Below are positions 25,460 through 34,758 of a stretch of DNA of 64,000 nt, piece by piece (within the stretch, counting starts at the first letter, position 1; every line of letters starts with the position of its first letter). This DNA comes from an uncultured Mobiluncus sp. (GTDB lineage Bacteria; Actinomycetota; Actinomycetes; Actinomycetales; Actinomycetaceae). The stretch lies in the NCBI RefSeq assembly GCF_943914685.1, contig NZ_CALUCZ010000012.1, positions 1-64,000 on the forward strand, written 5' to 3'. Made by a program: the position numbers and the translations under genes. The notes beneath the pieces are model-generated. The model was not told where the DNA came from. It worked only from the letters and a program-made list of their open reading frames with translations, and did not search any database.

Positions 25460-26188
25460 TTAGGTCAGGTGCAGAGTCTGTTCAACTGGAGCATAGTGTT
25501 GCATGACGGCTTGACGGTAGGCGTGAACGTCACCGTTAACGGCAGCATCGAGCATAGTCCGGTGAGATGTCGCTGTGGCGATGAGGCTTTCCGTAGACGG
25601 AGTACCCAATTGGGGAAGTGAGGCAACATTGACTTTCCAAAATGACCCCACTAGTTGGCGCATCACCTCATTGTTGAGCAGCGCTAAGATTCCGTCGTGA
25701 AATGCGTAATCTTCAGCTGAAAACAGCTTTCCTTCCTTGGCTCGCCGCTCCATCAACTTCACTAGAGTTTCCAGACCCGGTTGAGGTGCGCCTTTGAGAG
25801 TGTCACAAACCTTTTGAGCCATGCCTAAATCAAGGTAACGGCGAACCTTCACGATTTCGCGCAATCCTTCCAGATTATTTCGGCTCATCATAACGGTGCG
25901 GAATGCCAAGGTTTCTACCAGCGGCGACATGGACAGTGAACCGACAAAAGCGCCGATCCCGCGGCGAACTTCCACAATTTGTAATGCTTCTAAACGCCGT
26001 AAAGCCTCTCTGACCGAGGAGCGCGAGACGTTGAGGATTGTGCATAGATCAGATTCGGAGGGCAAACAATCCCCAGGTGAGAGATTGTTTTGGGTGATGT
26101 AGTTCTTAATTTTTTCTGAGCTGTCCTCAACGGCAGTGCTTCGATTTTTTCGGAGCTTCTTTGCTGGTGAACCTGTTTCTGAAAGCAT
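25460..26188 (-). CDS. GntR/FadR-type regulator, probably of the sialic acid operon
   Basis: The product has 242 residues from ATG 26188. The N-terminal winged helix (about 20-90) includes LPSESDLCTILNVSRSSVRE and ALRRLEALQIVEVRRG. The all-helical FCD ligand-binding domain spans about 95-235, with the metal-type residues in RRYLDLGMA, AFHDGILAL and ATSHRTMLDAAVNGD. It is divergent from the transporter-nan-nag operon, and a TTATCAGACAGG site lies between its start and that operon, similar to the palindrome CTTGTCAGACAAG on the operon side. I infer a NanR-like repressor that responds to a sialic acid or amino sugar metabolite. Confidence 0.85.
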   Translation of the reverse strand: MLSETGSPAKKLRKNRSTAVEDSSEKIKNYITQNNLSPGDCLPSESDLCTILNVSRSSVREALRRLEALQIVEVRRGIGAFVGSLSMSPLVETLAFRTVMMSRNNLEGLREIVKVRRYLDLGMAQKVCDTLKGAPQPGLETLVKLMERRAKEGKLFSAEDYAFHDGILALLNNEVMRQLVGSFWKVNVASLPQLGTPSTESLIATATSHRTMLDAAVNGDVHAYRQAVMQHYAPVEQTLHLT

Positions 26189-26205
26189 GATGGAACTATA
26201 GCAGG

Positions 26206-26217
26206 TTATCAGACAGG
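26206..26217. promoter_or_regulatory. Candidate operator at the GntR gene
   Basis: TTATCAGACAGG lies about 20 bp upstream of the regulator start, flanked by CTATAG on both sides. It matches the operon-side palindrome at 10 of 12 positions, suggesting autoregulation. Confidence 0.5.
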
Positions 26218-26334
26218 CTATAGGGCATATCAATATAACATCACTATTTAGAGAATTGTGAACGACTGTTCTGGAGTGAAAAACGTTGTCATTTCAATAG
26301 AATTCAGTGAATTTTCAGAAATTAATTCAAAATG

Positions 26335-26347
26335 CTTGTCAGACAAG
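26335..26347. promoter_or_regulatory. Candidate GntR operator and promoter of the sialic acid operon
   Basis: CTTGTCAGACAAG is a perfect palindrome with a central A, the form bound by FadR-type regulators. Its TTGTCA can serve as a -35 box, with TACTCT 17 nt further on as a weak -10 (26359-26364). A bound regulator would block RNA polymerase. Confidence 0.6.
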
Positions 26348-26420
26348 TTGTATCCTGTTACTCTTGTAGGTAATCCGGTTCGTAAGGATTAATTACTACT
26401 CAATGAGGAGAGCAACAAAT

Positions 26421-28013
26421 ATGACATCCCTTTTTAAGAAACGTCATCTGGCTGGCCTAGCGGCATTTGCGGCAGCTTGCGCCCTGACTCTGAGCGCTTG
26501 TGGCGGAGGCGGCGCGCCGAAGGACAACGCTGGAGACAAACCGGAAACCGGCCCTAGCGGTACCCTGAACGTCGCGGCTGCCTACGCAACCACCGACTTC
26601 AACCCTGCAAACAACAGCTCCGGCTTCGGTGTTGGTTCCAACTGGCAGGTCGTGGAGGGCCTGTGGCAGTTCGATATGACTAACTTCAAGATTTACCCGG
26701 CCCTGGCTGCTGGTGATCCGGAAGAGGTCTCTGATACCGAATACAATGTGAAACTGCGCGATGGAGCCAAGTTCAGCGATGGCACGGACGTGAAGGCTGC
26801 TGACGTAGTGAAGGCTTACGAGCGTGCTGTGGCTATTGACCCAGATTACGAAGGCAACCTCTACAAGGACTTCCTGTCTTTCGTTGACTCGGTCAGTGCT
26901 GCCGACGATACGACGGTGAACATCAAGCTTAAGTACCCCTTCCCGAAGTGGAAAGAACGCTTCACCAACGTTAAGGTCGTTCCGGCTAGTGCTACCAAGG
27001 ACGATTTAACCAACTGCCCGATTGGCACCGGTCCGTACATGTACGATTGTGCGTCCAAGACCGACACCTCCATCTCGGCTGTGGTCAACCCCAACTACAA
27101 CGGCCCCAAGCCCGCCAAGGTTGAAAAGATTAACTGGACCGAGCAAACCGATGCCGCTCCGCGTCTGACTGCGGCTCTCTCTGGCGAAATCTCCATCATG
27201 GAGGACGTGCAGCCGGATGCTGTGGGACAGCTCGAGGGTAAGGGCTGGAAGGTTGAACCCGCCAAGGGTTTCGCCACCGGCTTCATCCTGTTCAACACCC
27301 AAAAGGCTCCTTTCGATAAGAAGGAAGTCCGTCAGGCTTTCTTGAACGCCATCGATTACGCTTCTTTGGTTAAGAATGAACTGGCTGGTAACGCTACCGT
27401 GGCCACCTCGTTCCTGCCCGAGACCAACCCGGATTACAGCAAGGCTGCGACCCAGTACTCTTTCAATCCTGAAAAGGCCAAGACCATGCTGGCTGATGCT
27501 GGTGCTTCCAACCTGAAGGTGCACCTAGTCGTGGTTGACAACTGGATTAAGAACCTGGCTCCGGCTATTGCCGAAAACCTGAAGGCCGCTGGCATTACCG
27601 CCGATGTGGACATCCAGGCTACCAAGGCGGTGTACTCCAAGGACTTTGTGGATGGCGGCAACTTCGATGTGTTGCTGGCTCCCGGCGATCCCTCCGTGTT
27701 CGGTAACGACCCGGCTCTGTTGATGAATTGGTGGTACGCCGACAATGTGTGGACCCAGTCCCGCAATGGCTGGGCTGTCTCCTCTCCGGATCAGTTCCAG
27801 AAGTTGCAGCAAATCATCACTGAGGGTTCGCAGCTGGATGGTGACGAAGCCAAAGCAAAGTGGAAGGAAGCTCAGGACTTCATCGCTGATGAGGTTCCGA
27901 TGTACCTGATGTTCCACCGTACCGTGCTCACCGGCTACAACCCCGCGGAAGTTGACGGCGTGACCCCGGTGTCCATGACTGGTCTGCAGCTCGTTGATGT
28001 GTCCGTAAAGTGA
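26421..28013 (+). CDS. ABC transporter substrate-binding lipoprotein (family 5), probable sialic acid binder
   Basis: This is a 530-residue extracytoplasmic binding protein of the peptide/opine/nickel class. The lipobox LSAC puts the lipidated Cys at 27, followed by a Gly-rich linker. Family-5 segments include the early WQVVEGLWQFD region, VKLRDGAKFSDGTDVKAADV and PFDKKEVRQAFLNAIDYASL. GAGGAG precedes ATG 26421. The gene starts an operon with two permeases, two ATPases and nan/nag genes, so I infer sialic acid as ligand, as for SatA of Haemophilus ducreyi and SiaE of Corynebacterium, which belong to the same transporter class. A peptide or other amino sugar ligand remains possible. Confidence 0.88.
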   Translation: MTSLFKKRHLAGLAAFAAACALTLSACGGGGAPKDNAGDKPETGPSGTLNVAAAYATTDFNPANNSSGFGVGSNWQVVEGLWQFDMTNFKIYPALAAGDPEEVSDTEYNVKLRDGAKFSDGTDVKAADVVKAYERAVAIDPDYEGNLYKDFLSFVDSVSAADDTTVNIKLKYPFPKWKERFTNVKVVPASATKDDLTNCPIGTGPYMYDCASKTDTSISAVVNPNYNGPKPAKVEKINWTEQTDAAPRLTAALSGEISIMEDVQPDAVGQLEGKGWKVEPAKGFATGFILFNTQKAPFDKKEVRQAFLNAIDYASLVKNELAGNATVATSFLPETNPDYSKAATQYSFNPEKAKTMLADAGASNLKVHLVVVDNWIKNLAPAIAENLKAAGITADVDIQATKAVYSKDFVDGGNFDVLLAPGDPSVFGNDPALLMNWWYADNVWTQSRNGWAVSSPDQFQKLQQIITEGSQLDGDEAKAKWKEAQDFIADEVPMYLMFHRTVLTGYNPAEVDGVTPVSMTGLQLVDVSVK

Positions 28014-28050
28014 CGCTGAACCGCTAAGACCGCTTGAATCATCGCTGGTT

Positions 28051-28092
28051 GGTGGCCCCTGGGGCCGATACAAATCTATCTCAGGGGTCACC
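28051..28092 (+). terminator. Stem-loop between binding protein and permease genes
   Basis: GGTGGCCCCTG pairs with CAGGGGTCACC with one mismatch around a 20-nt loop. Hairpins at this place commonly lower expression of membrane genes relative to the binding protein or protect its 3' end. Confidence 0.55.
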
Positions 28093-28126
28093 CACCTGGC
28101 GTTTCTAGTGGCTGAGGAGCTATGCA

Positions 28127-29086
28127 TTGAATAACTTATTAAGGCTGATAGGACGGCGTTTAATCGCATTCCCCGTTATGGTGATAGGCGTCACGTTCCT
28201 GGTGTTCTTCCTCATGTCGCTGTCTCCGATTAGCCCCGAAGCGGGTCTGGTATCGGTTGATGCCACTCCGGAGATGCGCGAAAAAGTCCGACAAGAATAC
28301 GGGTTCGATGATCCCTTCTTCGTCCAATTTGGACGTTATCTGTGGAATCTTTGTCAAGGCGACTTGGGGGTTTACGCTCCCGACAAGCGACCCGTCATCG
28401 ATGCTATTGGGGCGGCCCTGCCCATCACGTTGCAACTGACGTTCTTGGGCTTGCTTATCGCTTTGGTCGTCTCATTCCCCCTAGGTGTGCTGGCTGCAAT
28501 CTACCGTGACCGCTGGCCTGACCAGGTTATTCGTGTGATTTCTGTCATCTGCATCGGCACCCCGTCCTTCTGGCTGGCCGTGCTTTTGGTGATGGGATTC
28601 ATGGACAGCTCCTTCTTCAAAGTGTCCATAGGTAAACAACTACCTGGGATGTTTGAGAACTTTCCGCTGTGGTTCGCCTGTATGTTCCTACCGGCAGTCA
28701 CCTTGGCCATTCCCGTTATCGGTCAGATGACCCGTGTGGTGCGAACCTCGGTGGTTGAGGAACTCGATCGTGATTACGTGCGTACCGCGCTCGGTGCCGG
28801 GATTCCGAAAGCTGTCGTAATTGGACGCAACGTTTTGCGTAACGCTCTGATTACTCCGGTAACGGTTTTGGGCCTGCGCGTGGGTTACCTGATGGGTGGC
28901 GCAGTCGTTATCGAGATTATTTTCAACATCAACGCCATGGGCAAGCTATTGATTTCCGGTGTGAACAACTCTTACACGGCTTTGGTGCAAGGCTGTGCCT
29001 TGGTCGTAGCCGTAGCCTTCATCATCGTGAACATTGTGGTGGACATCCTCTACTTGCTCATCAATCCCAGGATTAGGTCGGTGTGA
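28127..29086 (+). CDS. ABC transporter permease (DppB/SatB type)
   Basis: The integral membrane subunit has 319 residues. The N-terminal helix (RRLIAFPVMVIGVTFLVFFL) and the extracellular loop with EKVRQEYGFDDPFF are typical of DppB-like proteins. The BPD_transp_1 domain follows, with the EAA loop DYVRTALGAGIPKAVVIGRN coupling to the ATPases. The start is TTG 28127 with GAGGAG 7 nt upstream. It ends one base before the next gene. Confidence 0.9.
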   Translation: MNNLLRLIGRRLIAFPVMVIGVTFLVFFLMSLSPISPEAGLVSVDATPEMREKVRQEYGFDDPFFVQFGRYLWNLCQGDLGVYAPDKRPVIDAIGAALPITLQLTFLGLLIALVVSFPLGVLAAIYRDRWPDQVIRVISVICIGTPSFWLAVLLVMGFMDSSFFKVSIGKQLPGMFENFPLWFACMFLPAVTLAIPVIGQMTRVVRTSVVEELDRDYVRTALGAGIPKAVVIGRNVLRNALITPVTVLGLRVGYLMGGAVVIEIIFNINAMGKLLISGVNNSYTALVQGCALVVAVAFIIVNIVVDILYLLINPRIRSV

Positions 29087-29087
29087 T

Positions 29088-31145
29088 ATGGGTGCAATGA
29101 AGAAAACTATTGAAGCGGTTGAATCCGGAAAAAAGGTTCGTTTTAACCGCTGGAAGCACATGAGTGTGGGTGCTCGCATCTCGGTCATTGTCATTGCCAT
29201 CGTGGCGCTGATTGCCATCGTGGCGCCGCTGATTGCCCCCTACACCGAAAAGGATCTTTTCACAAAGTTCACCGCGCCAGAAACTGCGCATCCCTTCGGT
29301 ACCGACCACCTCGGCCGTGATATCCTCTCACGCTTGCTGTATGGCTCGCGTTTCTCACTGTTCATCGGTTTGAGCGCAACCCTGATTGCCCTGATAGTCG
29401 GAGCCATCATCGGTTCGGTCGCAGCCGTGGTCCGCAAGTGGATTTCCGAAGTCATCATGCGCATTATGGACGTGATTATGGCCATCCCGGGCATTGTTAT
29501 GGCAGCTATTACGGTTCTTTCCTTCAGCCGCGCCCTTGATCCCGGTAACAAGGTTGGCGTCACCTTCGTGGTGGTGCTTTCCATCGCCTTCGTTTATTCC
29601 CCGCAGTTGGCTCGTATCGTCCGGGCCAATGTGATGGCGGCTTATGGTGAGGATTACGTCCGTGCGGTTATCGTTTCCGGTGCTCGCGCCCCCTGGATTT
29701 TGTTCAAGCACGTGGTGCGCAACACCGCCGCTCCGGTCTTGGTGTTCGCCACCGTTTTGGTCGCTGACGCCATCATCCTGGAAGCCTCGCTGAGCTTCAT
29801 CGGGGCCGGCCTGCAATCTGCCACGGTGGCGACCTGGGGCAACGTCCTGGCTGACGCATCCGCTAACGGCTCCCTGATTTTTGGGGCCTGGTGGACCGCG
29901 TTCTTCCCCGGCGTCCTGATTATGATCACCGTGCTGTGCCTGAACATTCTCTCGGAGGGCATCACGGACGCAATGGTGGCCGCTCCGGCTTCGGCCCCGG
30001 TCAAGGTGGAACAAAATACTGCTGACCGTGAAGCCGATGCGCTGCTGCTCGATCCGCGTCGTGCCTACAAGGAACAGGCTGAATCCCTGCAAGCCCGCTT
30101 GACGGCCTTGAAGGAAGTTGAATCCAAGCGCAGTGACCGCATGAGTGACGACTTCGAAGGTGAACCGCTGTTGGAGGTGCGCGACCTGTGCATTAAGTTC
30201 CCGCGTCACGGGGACGTAAACGTGGTTGACCACGTGAGCTTCTCGGTGCGACGGGGTGAAACCATGGGCCTGGTCGGGGAATCCGGTTGTGGTAAATCCA
30301 TTACCGCGCTGACCATCATGGGCTTGATTGATCCCAAGGCTGAAATCACCGGCGAAGTCTTTTATCAGGGCCGAGACCTCTTGACGATGAACATCAAGGA
30401 ACGTCACGCCCTGCTGGGTCACGAAATGGCCATGATTTACCAGGATGCTCTGTCGTCTTTGAACCCGGCCATGCTGATTCGTTCCCAGATGAAGCAGCTG
30501 ACGAAGCGCGGCGGTACCCGCACTGCCGAGCAATTGTTGGAGCTGGTGGGCCTTGATCCCAAGCGCACGCTGGAATCATACCCGCACGAACTCTCCGGTG
30601 GTCAGCGTCAGCGCGTCCTTATCGCTATGGCCTTGACGCGCGATCCTCAGTTGGTCATCGCGGACGAACCGACCACCGCTTTGGACGTGACCGTCCAAAA
30701 GCAGGTCATCGACCTGTTGAACGAACTGCGTAACAAGCTCGGTTTCGCCATGGTCTTTGTGTCACACGACCTGGCCTTGGTTGCCGAAGTCGCCCACAAG
30801 ATCACCGTCATGTACGCCGGTCAGGTTGTGGAACAGGCTCCGACCGTCGAGCTGCTGGAGAATCCGACTCACGAGTACACCCGTGGCCTGTTGGGTGCGG
30901 TGCTGTCCATCGAAGCTGGTTCCGGACGTTTGCACCAGGTACCCGGCACGGTGCCTTCGCCCAAGGACTTCCCGGTGGGCGACCGTTTCGCGCCGCGTTC
31001 CTCGCACCCCGACTATGGCATGGACATTCCGTTGGAATTCCTGCTGGTCGGTCCCGAGCACGTTTACGCCGCCTTGCCCGACAAGGAAGGGGTCTATAAG
31101 CGTGCACCCGAATACGCTGCGAGTGGAAAGGAGGGCCAAGCATGA
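29088..31145 (+). CDS. Fused ABC permease-ATPase (DppC-DppD; SatC type)
   Basis: The product is a single 685-residue polypeptide. Residues about 20-310 are a DppC-type permease (APLIAPYTEKDL, PFGTDHLGRDILSRLLYGSR, EAA loop DYVRAVIVSGARAPWIL). After a charged linker, residues about 360-685 are a DppD-type ATPase with Walker A GESGCGKS, LSGGQRQR, VIADEPTTALDVT and the H-loop VSHDL. The permease-ATPase fusion is the arrangement I recall for the sialic acid transporter of H. ducreyi (SatC). The C-terminal region usually holds Cys residues (GCxFxPRC); here it reads GDRFAPRSSHP, so they are absent. The last 4 bases overlap the next gene. Confidence 0.9.
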   Translation: MGAMKKTIEAVESGKKVRFNRWKHMSVGARISVIVIAIVALIAIVAPLIAPYTEKDLFTKFTAPETAHPFGTDHLGRDILSRLLYGSRFSLFIGLSATLIALIVGAIIGSVAAVVRKWISEVIMRIMDVIMAIPGIVMAAITVLSFSRALDPGNKVGVTFVVVLSIAFVYSPQLARIVRANVMAAYGEDYVRAVIVSGARAPWILFKHVVRNTAAPVLVFATVLVADAIILEASLSFIGAGLQSATVATWGNVLADASANGSLIFGAWWTAFFPGVLIMITVLCLNILSEGITDAMVAAPASAPVKVEQNTADREADALLLDPRRAYKEQAESLQARLTALKEVESKRSDRMSDDFEGEPLLEVRDLCIKFPRHGDVNVVDHVSFSVRRGETMGLVGESGCGKSITALTIMGLIDPKAEITGEVFYQGRDLLTMNIKERHALLGHEMAMIYQDALSSLNPAMLIRSQMKQLTKRGGTRTAEQLLELVGLDPKRTLESYPHELSGGQRQRVLIAMALTRDPQLVIADEPTTALDVTVQKQVIDLLNELRNKLGFAMVFVSHDLALVAEVAHKITVMYAGQVVEQAPTVELLENPTHEYTRGLLGAVLSIEAGSGRLHQVPGTVPSPKDFPVGDRFAPRSSHPDYGMDIPLEFLLVGPEHVYAALPDKEGVYKRAPEYAASGKEGQA

Positions 31146-32038
31146 GCGAGACAACCGCAAACGCAAGCGTTATCGAAAACGAAACGCCAGGGACTATTGA
31201 CCCCGAAACCCCCATCATCGAATTGCAGGAAGTGGAGGTCACATTCAAAGCGCGTACTGGTTCGATTTTCAAGCCGAACCACGTGCGGGCCGTGCGGGGA
31301 GTGGACATGAAGATCATGCCCGGCAAAGTCCTTGGTATCGTGGGCGAATCCGGCTGTGGCAAGTCCACAACCGCGAACGTCATGTGCGGGCTCCAAGTCG
31401 CTACGAAGGGCAAAGTGTTCTTCATGGGCAAGGACGTTACGAAGCGCAACGCGGCGGACCGACGCCACATCGGCTCGGTTGTGTCCGTGGTTTTCCAAGA
31501 CCCGGCCACCGCGCTGAACCCACGCATGAGCGTCCATGACCAGCTGGCTGACCCGTTGCGGGTCCACAAGATTGGTAACGAGGCGTCGCGCGATAAGCGG
31601 GTCCGTGAGCTGTTGAGCCTGGTGGGGCTGCCACTGTCGGCGTTGAACGCGCTGCCGGGGCAACTGTCCGGTGGGCAACGTCAACGTGTCGCTATTGCGC
31701 GGGCCTTGTCGCTGAACCCGAAGGCCATCATCGCTGACGAGCCGACTTCGGCCCTGGACGTGTCCGTGCGTGCCCAAATCCTGAACCTGCTTTCGGACCT
31801 GAAAAAGGAACTGGGGCTTGCGATGGTGTTCATTTCCCACGACATTCAAACTGTGCGTTACATTTCCGACCGTATTGCGGTGATGAACGCTGGTGTGGTT
31901 ATCGAAGAAGGTCCGGCTGACGAATTGTTGGCCAACCCGAAGGATCCCTATACTCGCAAGCTTCTTGGTGCGGCTCCGTCGTTGTTGCACCCGAACTTGG
32001 GGCAACCTGAGGATGTCAACGTAGCTGAAGGAGAATAA
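31142..32038 (+). CDS. ABC transporter ATP-binding protein (DppF/SatD type)
   Basis: This is the 298-residue second ATPase of the importer. It has Walker A GESGCGKSTT (about 76-85), Q-loop VFQDPATALNPRM, signature LSGGQRQRVAIARALS, Walker B AIIADEPTSALDVS and the H-loop FISHDI. The C-terminal oligopeptide-transporter extension is short. All catalytic residues are intact. It overlaps the upstream fusion gene by ATGA and is 3 bp from the lyase gene, so the cluster is one transcript. Confidence 0.92.
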   Translation: MSETTANASVIENETPGTIDPETPIIELQEVEVTFKARTGSIFKPNHVRAVRGVDMKIMPGKVLGIVGESGCGKSTTANVMCGLQVATKGKVFFMGKDVTKRNAADRRHIGSVVSVVFQDPATALNPRMSVHDQLADPLRVHKIGNEASRDKRVRELLSLVGLPLSALNALPGQLSGGQRQRVAIARALSLNPKAIIADEPTSALDVSVRAQILNLLSDLKKELGLAMVFISHDIQTVRYISDRIAVMNAGVVIEEGPADELLANPKDPYTRKLLGAAPSLLHPNLGQPEDVNVAEGE

Positions 32039-32041
32039 AAC

Positions 32042-32953
32042 ATGGCAGGAAAAATTAGCGGCATTGTGCCGCCGCTTACCATCCCGCTGAAGAACGGCGA
32101 ACTCGATGTGCCTTCGTTGGAACGGCACATTAACCGCCTGATTACAGCAGGTATCGATGGCTTGTTTGTGCTGGGATCGTCGGGAGAAGTGGCTTTTTCT
32201 ACCGATGAACGCCGCGGGCAAATCCTCTCTGAATCCAAGCGTATCGTGGCTGGTAGAGTCCCCATCATGGCGGGGGTTATCAGCACCGAGACAGAACGGG
32301 TCTTGGAGCACATTCGCCAAGCCGAAGATATCGGGGTCGATGCGGTGGTGGCTACCGCACCGTTCTATGCCCTGCAAGGGGTGCGGGAGATTCGGCGCCA
32401 CTTCGAGATCTTGCGAGAAACCACGGACCTGCCCATTTGGGCATACGACATTCCCGCGTGTGTCCACTGGAAGCTGCCTAACGACCTAGTGATGGACCTG
32501 GGTAAAGCCGGGGTGCTCAGTGGGGTAAAGGATTCTTCCGGTGACGATGTCGGTTTCCGTTTCCTGTCTCGGTTGAACGCCGAGGCGGGACACCCGCTGC
32601 AGTTGTTTACCGGTCACGAGGTCGTGGTGGACGGGGCGTATCTGTCCGGTGCGGACGGCTGCGTGCCCGGCTTGGGCAACGTCGATCCCGACGGCTACGT
32701 GCGTCAGTGGAAAGCCGCCCTCGCCAAGGACTGGGAGACCGTCCGCAAGGAACAGGACCGGCTGGCAGATTTGATGACGATTGTCCAGGTCAAAGATGTG
32801 CAGGGATTCGGTGCTGGCATCGGTGCGTTTAAGACGGCGCTGCAGCTGCTGGGGGTGTTCGAGTCTAACGAAATGCCTCGTCCCGTGGCGGCTTTGAGTG
32901 GAGAAAACGTAGAGCACGTGCGCAGCGTCTTGCAAAAAGTCGGATTGTTGTAG
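32042..32953 (+). CDS. nanA: DapA/NanA-family lyase, probable N-acetylneuraminate lyase
   Basis: This 303-residue class I aldolase has a TIM-barrel fold. The Schiff-base Lys is in SGVKDSSGD (about 160-168), the catalytic Tyr in PIWAYDIPACVHW, and the substrate-carboxylate loop is GSSGEVAFS. The family contains N-acetylneuraminate lyase, dihydrodipicolinate synthase and keto-sugar aldolases. Position directly after the transporter and before nanK and nanE makes sialic acid cleavage to ManNAc and pyruvate the likely reaction; this is context, not sequence, evidence. DapA is unlikely in this operon. Confidence 0.82.
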   Translation: MAGKISGIVPPLTIPLKNGELDVPSLERHINRLITAGIDGLFVLGSSGEVAFSTDERRGQILSESKRIVAGRVPIMAGVISTETERVLEHIRQAEDIGVDAVVATAPFYALQGVREIRRHFEILRETTDLPIWAYDIPACVHWKLPNDLVMDLGKAGVLSGVKDSSGDDVGFRFLSRLNAEAGHPLQLFTGHEVVVDGAYLSGADGCVPGLGNVDPDGYVRQWKAALAKDWETVRKEQDRLADLMTIVQVKDVQGFGAGIGAFKTALQLLGVFESNEMPRPVAALSGENVEHVRSVLQKVGLL

Positions 32954-32963
32954 GACCCCGGCT

Positions 32964-33905
32964 ATGACCTCAGATTACGTCATCGCCATAGACCTCGGTG
33001 GCACGAAAATTGCTGCCGCCCTGGCGGATCGGGACGGCAATCTGAGTCTGCCTTGTCGGACGGATACGCCCGCTCACGAGGGTGGTGCGGCCGTGGTCGG
33101 AGCGATTAACGCCCTGGTGGGTCAGGTTCGCGCGCAGGCTCACGAGAGAGGTATCGACCGGATTTTGGGTGTCGGGATTGGGTCAGCCGGGGTAGTTGAC
33201 CTCGCGGGGCAGCGGATTATTGCCTCCACCGATGCTATTCGGGGCTGGGCCGGCACCGAGGTCGTATCGCTGGTGGAATCAGCGGTGAATCTGCCTGTGA
33301 CTTTGGAAAACGATGTTAACGCGCATTTGCGTGGAGAAGCCTGGAAAGGCGCGGGAGCCGGGAGAAACTACGTCGCCATGATGGCGTTGGGAACCGGTAT
33401 CGGTGGAGCTCTCATGATTAACGGGGAGATCCTGGTGGGTCCGCACGGAACCGCCGGTGATTTCGGGCACCTGCCAACCTTACTTCCTACCAAACGGGCC
33501 TGTACGTGCGGACGCGACGTGCCGCATCTGGAAACCGTGGTGTCGGGACCGGGGTTATATGCCTGGTACTTGGAAAACGGCGGGGACCCTGCTGTCGGCG
33601 GTGCTCGTGAACTGGAAAAACGAGCTCTGTCGGGAGATGAGCTGGCTGCGCGCATTTATACGGAAGTGGCCGCGGAAACCGGGCGCGCTCTGGGATCTAT
33701 CGTCAATACGGTTGACCCGGAAGTCATGATTGTCGGGGGAGGCTTGGCTAACAGCACGGACATCTGGTGGAAACCCCTCCGGGCTGCTTATCAGGACCAG
33801 TTGGTGAATATCCTTCATGATGTGCCGCTGGTGAAAGCGACTTTGGGTAATGCGGCTGCCCTGGTGGGGGCCGCGAAAAAGATTTGGAACCGGGTGGAGG
33901 GTTGA
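32964..33905 (+). CDS. nanK: ROK-family sugar kinase, probable N-acetylmannosamine kinase
   Basis: The product has 313 residues. The N-terminal phosphate loop is AIDLGGTKIAAALADRDG, the catalytic Asp is in LENDVNAHLRGEAWKG, and MALGTGIGGALMINGEIL follows. The ROK zinc motif, usually CxCGxxGC, here reads CTCGRDVPHLE: the third Cys is replaced and a His stands one place later. Upstream His in FGHLPTL is kept, so zinc may be bound by two His and two Cys. With nanA before it and nanE after it, it most likely makes ManNAc-6-phosphate. Confidence 0.87.
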   Translation: MTSDYVIAIDLGGTKIAAALADRDGNLSLPCRTDTPAHEGGAAVVGAINALVGQVRAQAHERGIDRILGVGIGSAGVVDLAGQRIIASTDAIRGWAGTEVVSLVESAVNLPVTLENDVNAHLRGEAWKGAGAGRNYVAMMALGTGIGGALMINGEILVGPHGTAGDFGHLPTLLPTKRACTCGRDVPHLETVVSGPGLYAWYLENGGDPAVGGARELEKRALSGDELAARIYTEVAAETGRALGSIVNTVDPEVMIVGGGLANSTDIWWKPLRAAYQDQLVNILHDVPLVKATLGNAAALVGAAKKIWNRVEG

Positions 33906-33951
33906 ACGAACCCGGCGCAAGACTGTGCGCCAACTACGGAAGGGGAAATAG

Positions 33952-34656
33952 ATGAATGCACAACGGCAAGCGGTGATTGACGCCATTAAGGGGCGGCTTA
34001 TCGTCAGCTGTCAAGCATATCCGGGAGAGCCGATGCGGCGGTCTGACATCACCGCTGCGGTGGCTCAGTCAGTCGTGGCGGGGGGAGCCGCCGCGGTGCG
34101 CGTCCAGGGGATAGCGGACATTGTGGCGTGCCGTCAGGCGGTGGAAGTGCCCCTGATTGGACTCATTAAGTTTGGTCACGAGGGAGTTTACATTACGCCC
34201 TCGATTGCTCACGCGCGTGCCTGTGCCTTGAGCGGCGCGGACGTTATCGCTATCGATGCCACTTTGCGCGAACGGGGGGAGGGTGAGACGTTCGCGGATG
34301 CGGTAAGCGCGATGCACAAGGAATTTCCTGGGGTGGCTATCATGGCTGACTGCGCGTCCCTTGAAGATGCGAAAGCCGCTGAACAGGCCGGAGCGGACTT
34401 CATCGGCACCACTTTGTCCGGTTATACCCCCGGGTATCAGTATGCTCGCACCGCGACTACGGGACCCGATTTCGATTTCATTGCCGCGGTGTGCCAGGCA
34501 GTTCACGCCCCAATCGTGGTGGAAGGCCGGATTCACAGCCCCCAAGACCTCGCTGCGGTTTACCAATATCCGATTCACGCGGCTTGTGTAGGCACCGCCA
34601 TCACTCACCCGTGGCGTCTGACCGAATGGTATGTAGACAAACTGCCGAAAGCCTAG
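33952..34656 (+). CDS. nanE: N-acetylmannosamine-6-phosphate 2-epimerase
   Basis: NanE converts ManNAc-6-P to GlcNAc-6-P, linking sialic acid to the nag pathway. The 234-residue TIM-barrel protein has the family segments LIVSCQAYPGEPM, AVRVQGIADI, IKFGHEGVYITPS, IAIDATLRER (where the family often has a DATxR motif), and the C-terminal VVEGRIHSPQDLAAV. AGGGGAAA lies just upstream of the ATG. Full length and intact. Confidence 0.94.
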   Translation: MNAQRQAVIDAIKGRLIVSCQAYPGEPMRRSDITAAVAQSVVAGGAAAVRVQGIADIVACRQAVEVPLIGLIKFGHEGVYITPSIAHARACALSGADVIAIDATLRERGEGETFADAVSAMHKEFPGVAIMADCASLEDAKAAEQAGADFIGTTLSGYTPGYQYARTATTGPDFDFIAAVCQAVHAPIVVEGRIHSPQDLAAVYQYPIHAACVGTAITHPWRLTEWYVDKLPKA

Positions 34657-34758
34657 CTGCCTGGAGCGCTGCCTGTCTCCATTTACGGGTAAGGCGGCTG
34701 GTGAGGGAGCACACGGCTCACAATACTTGCAGAGAAACTGAGAGGAAACCGGAACAAC

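Noticed and set aside
29355..30533. Long minus-strand ORF opposite the permease-ATPase fusion
   Set aside because: The plus strand encodes an unmistakable ABC protein; the opposite frame is an artefact of GC-rich codons.
32042..32953. Calling this gene dapA
   Set aside because: Same fold, but it lies in a nan/nag operon after a sugar-type transporter; a lysine biosynthesis role is unlikely here.
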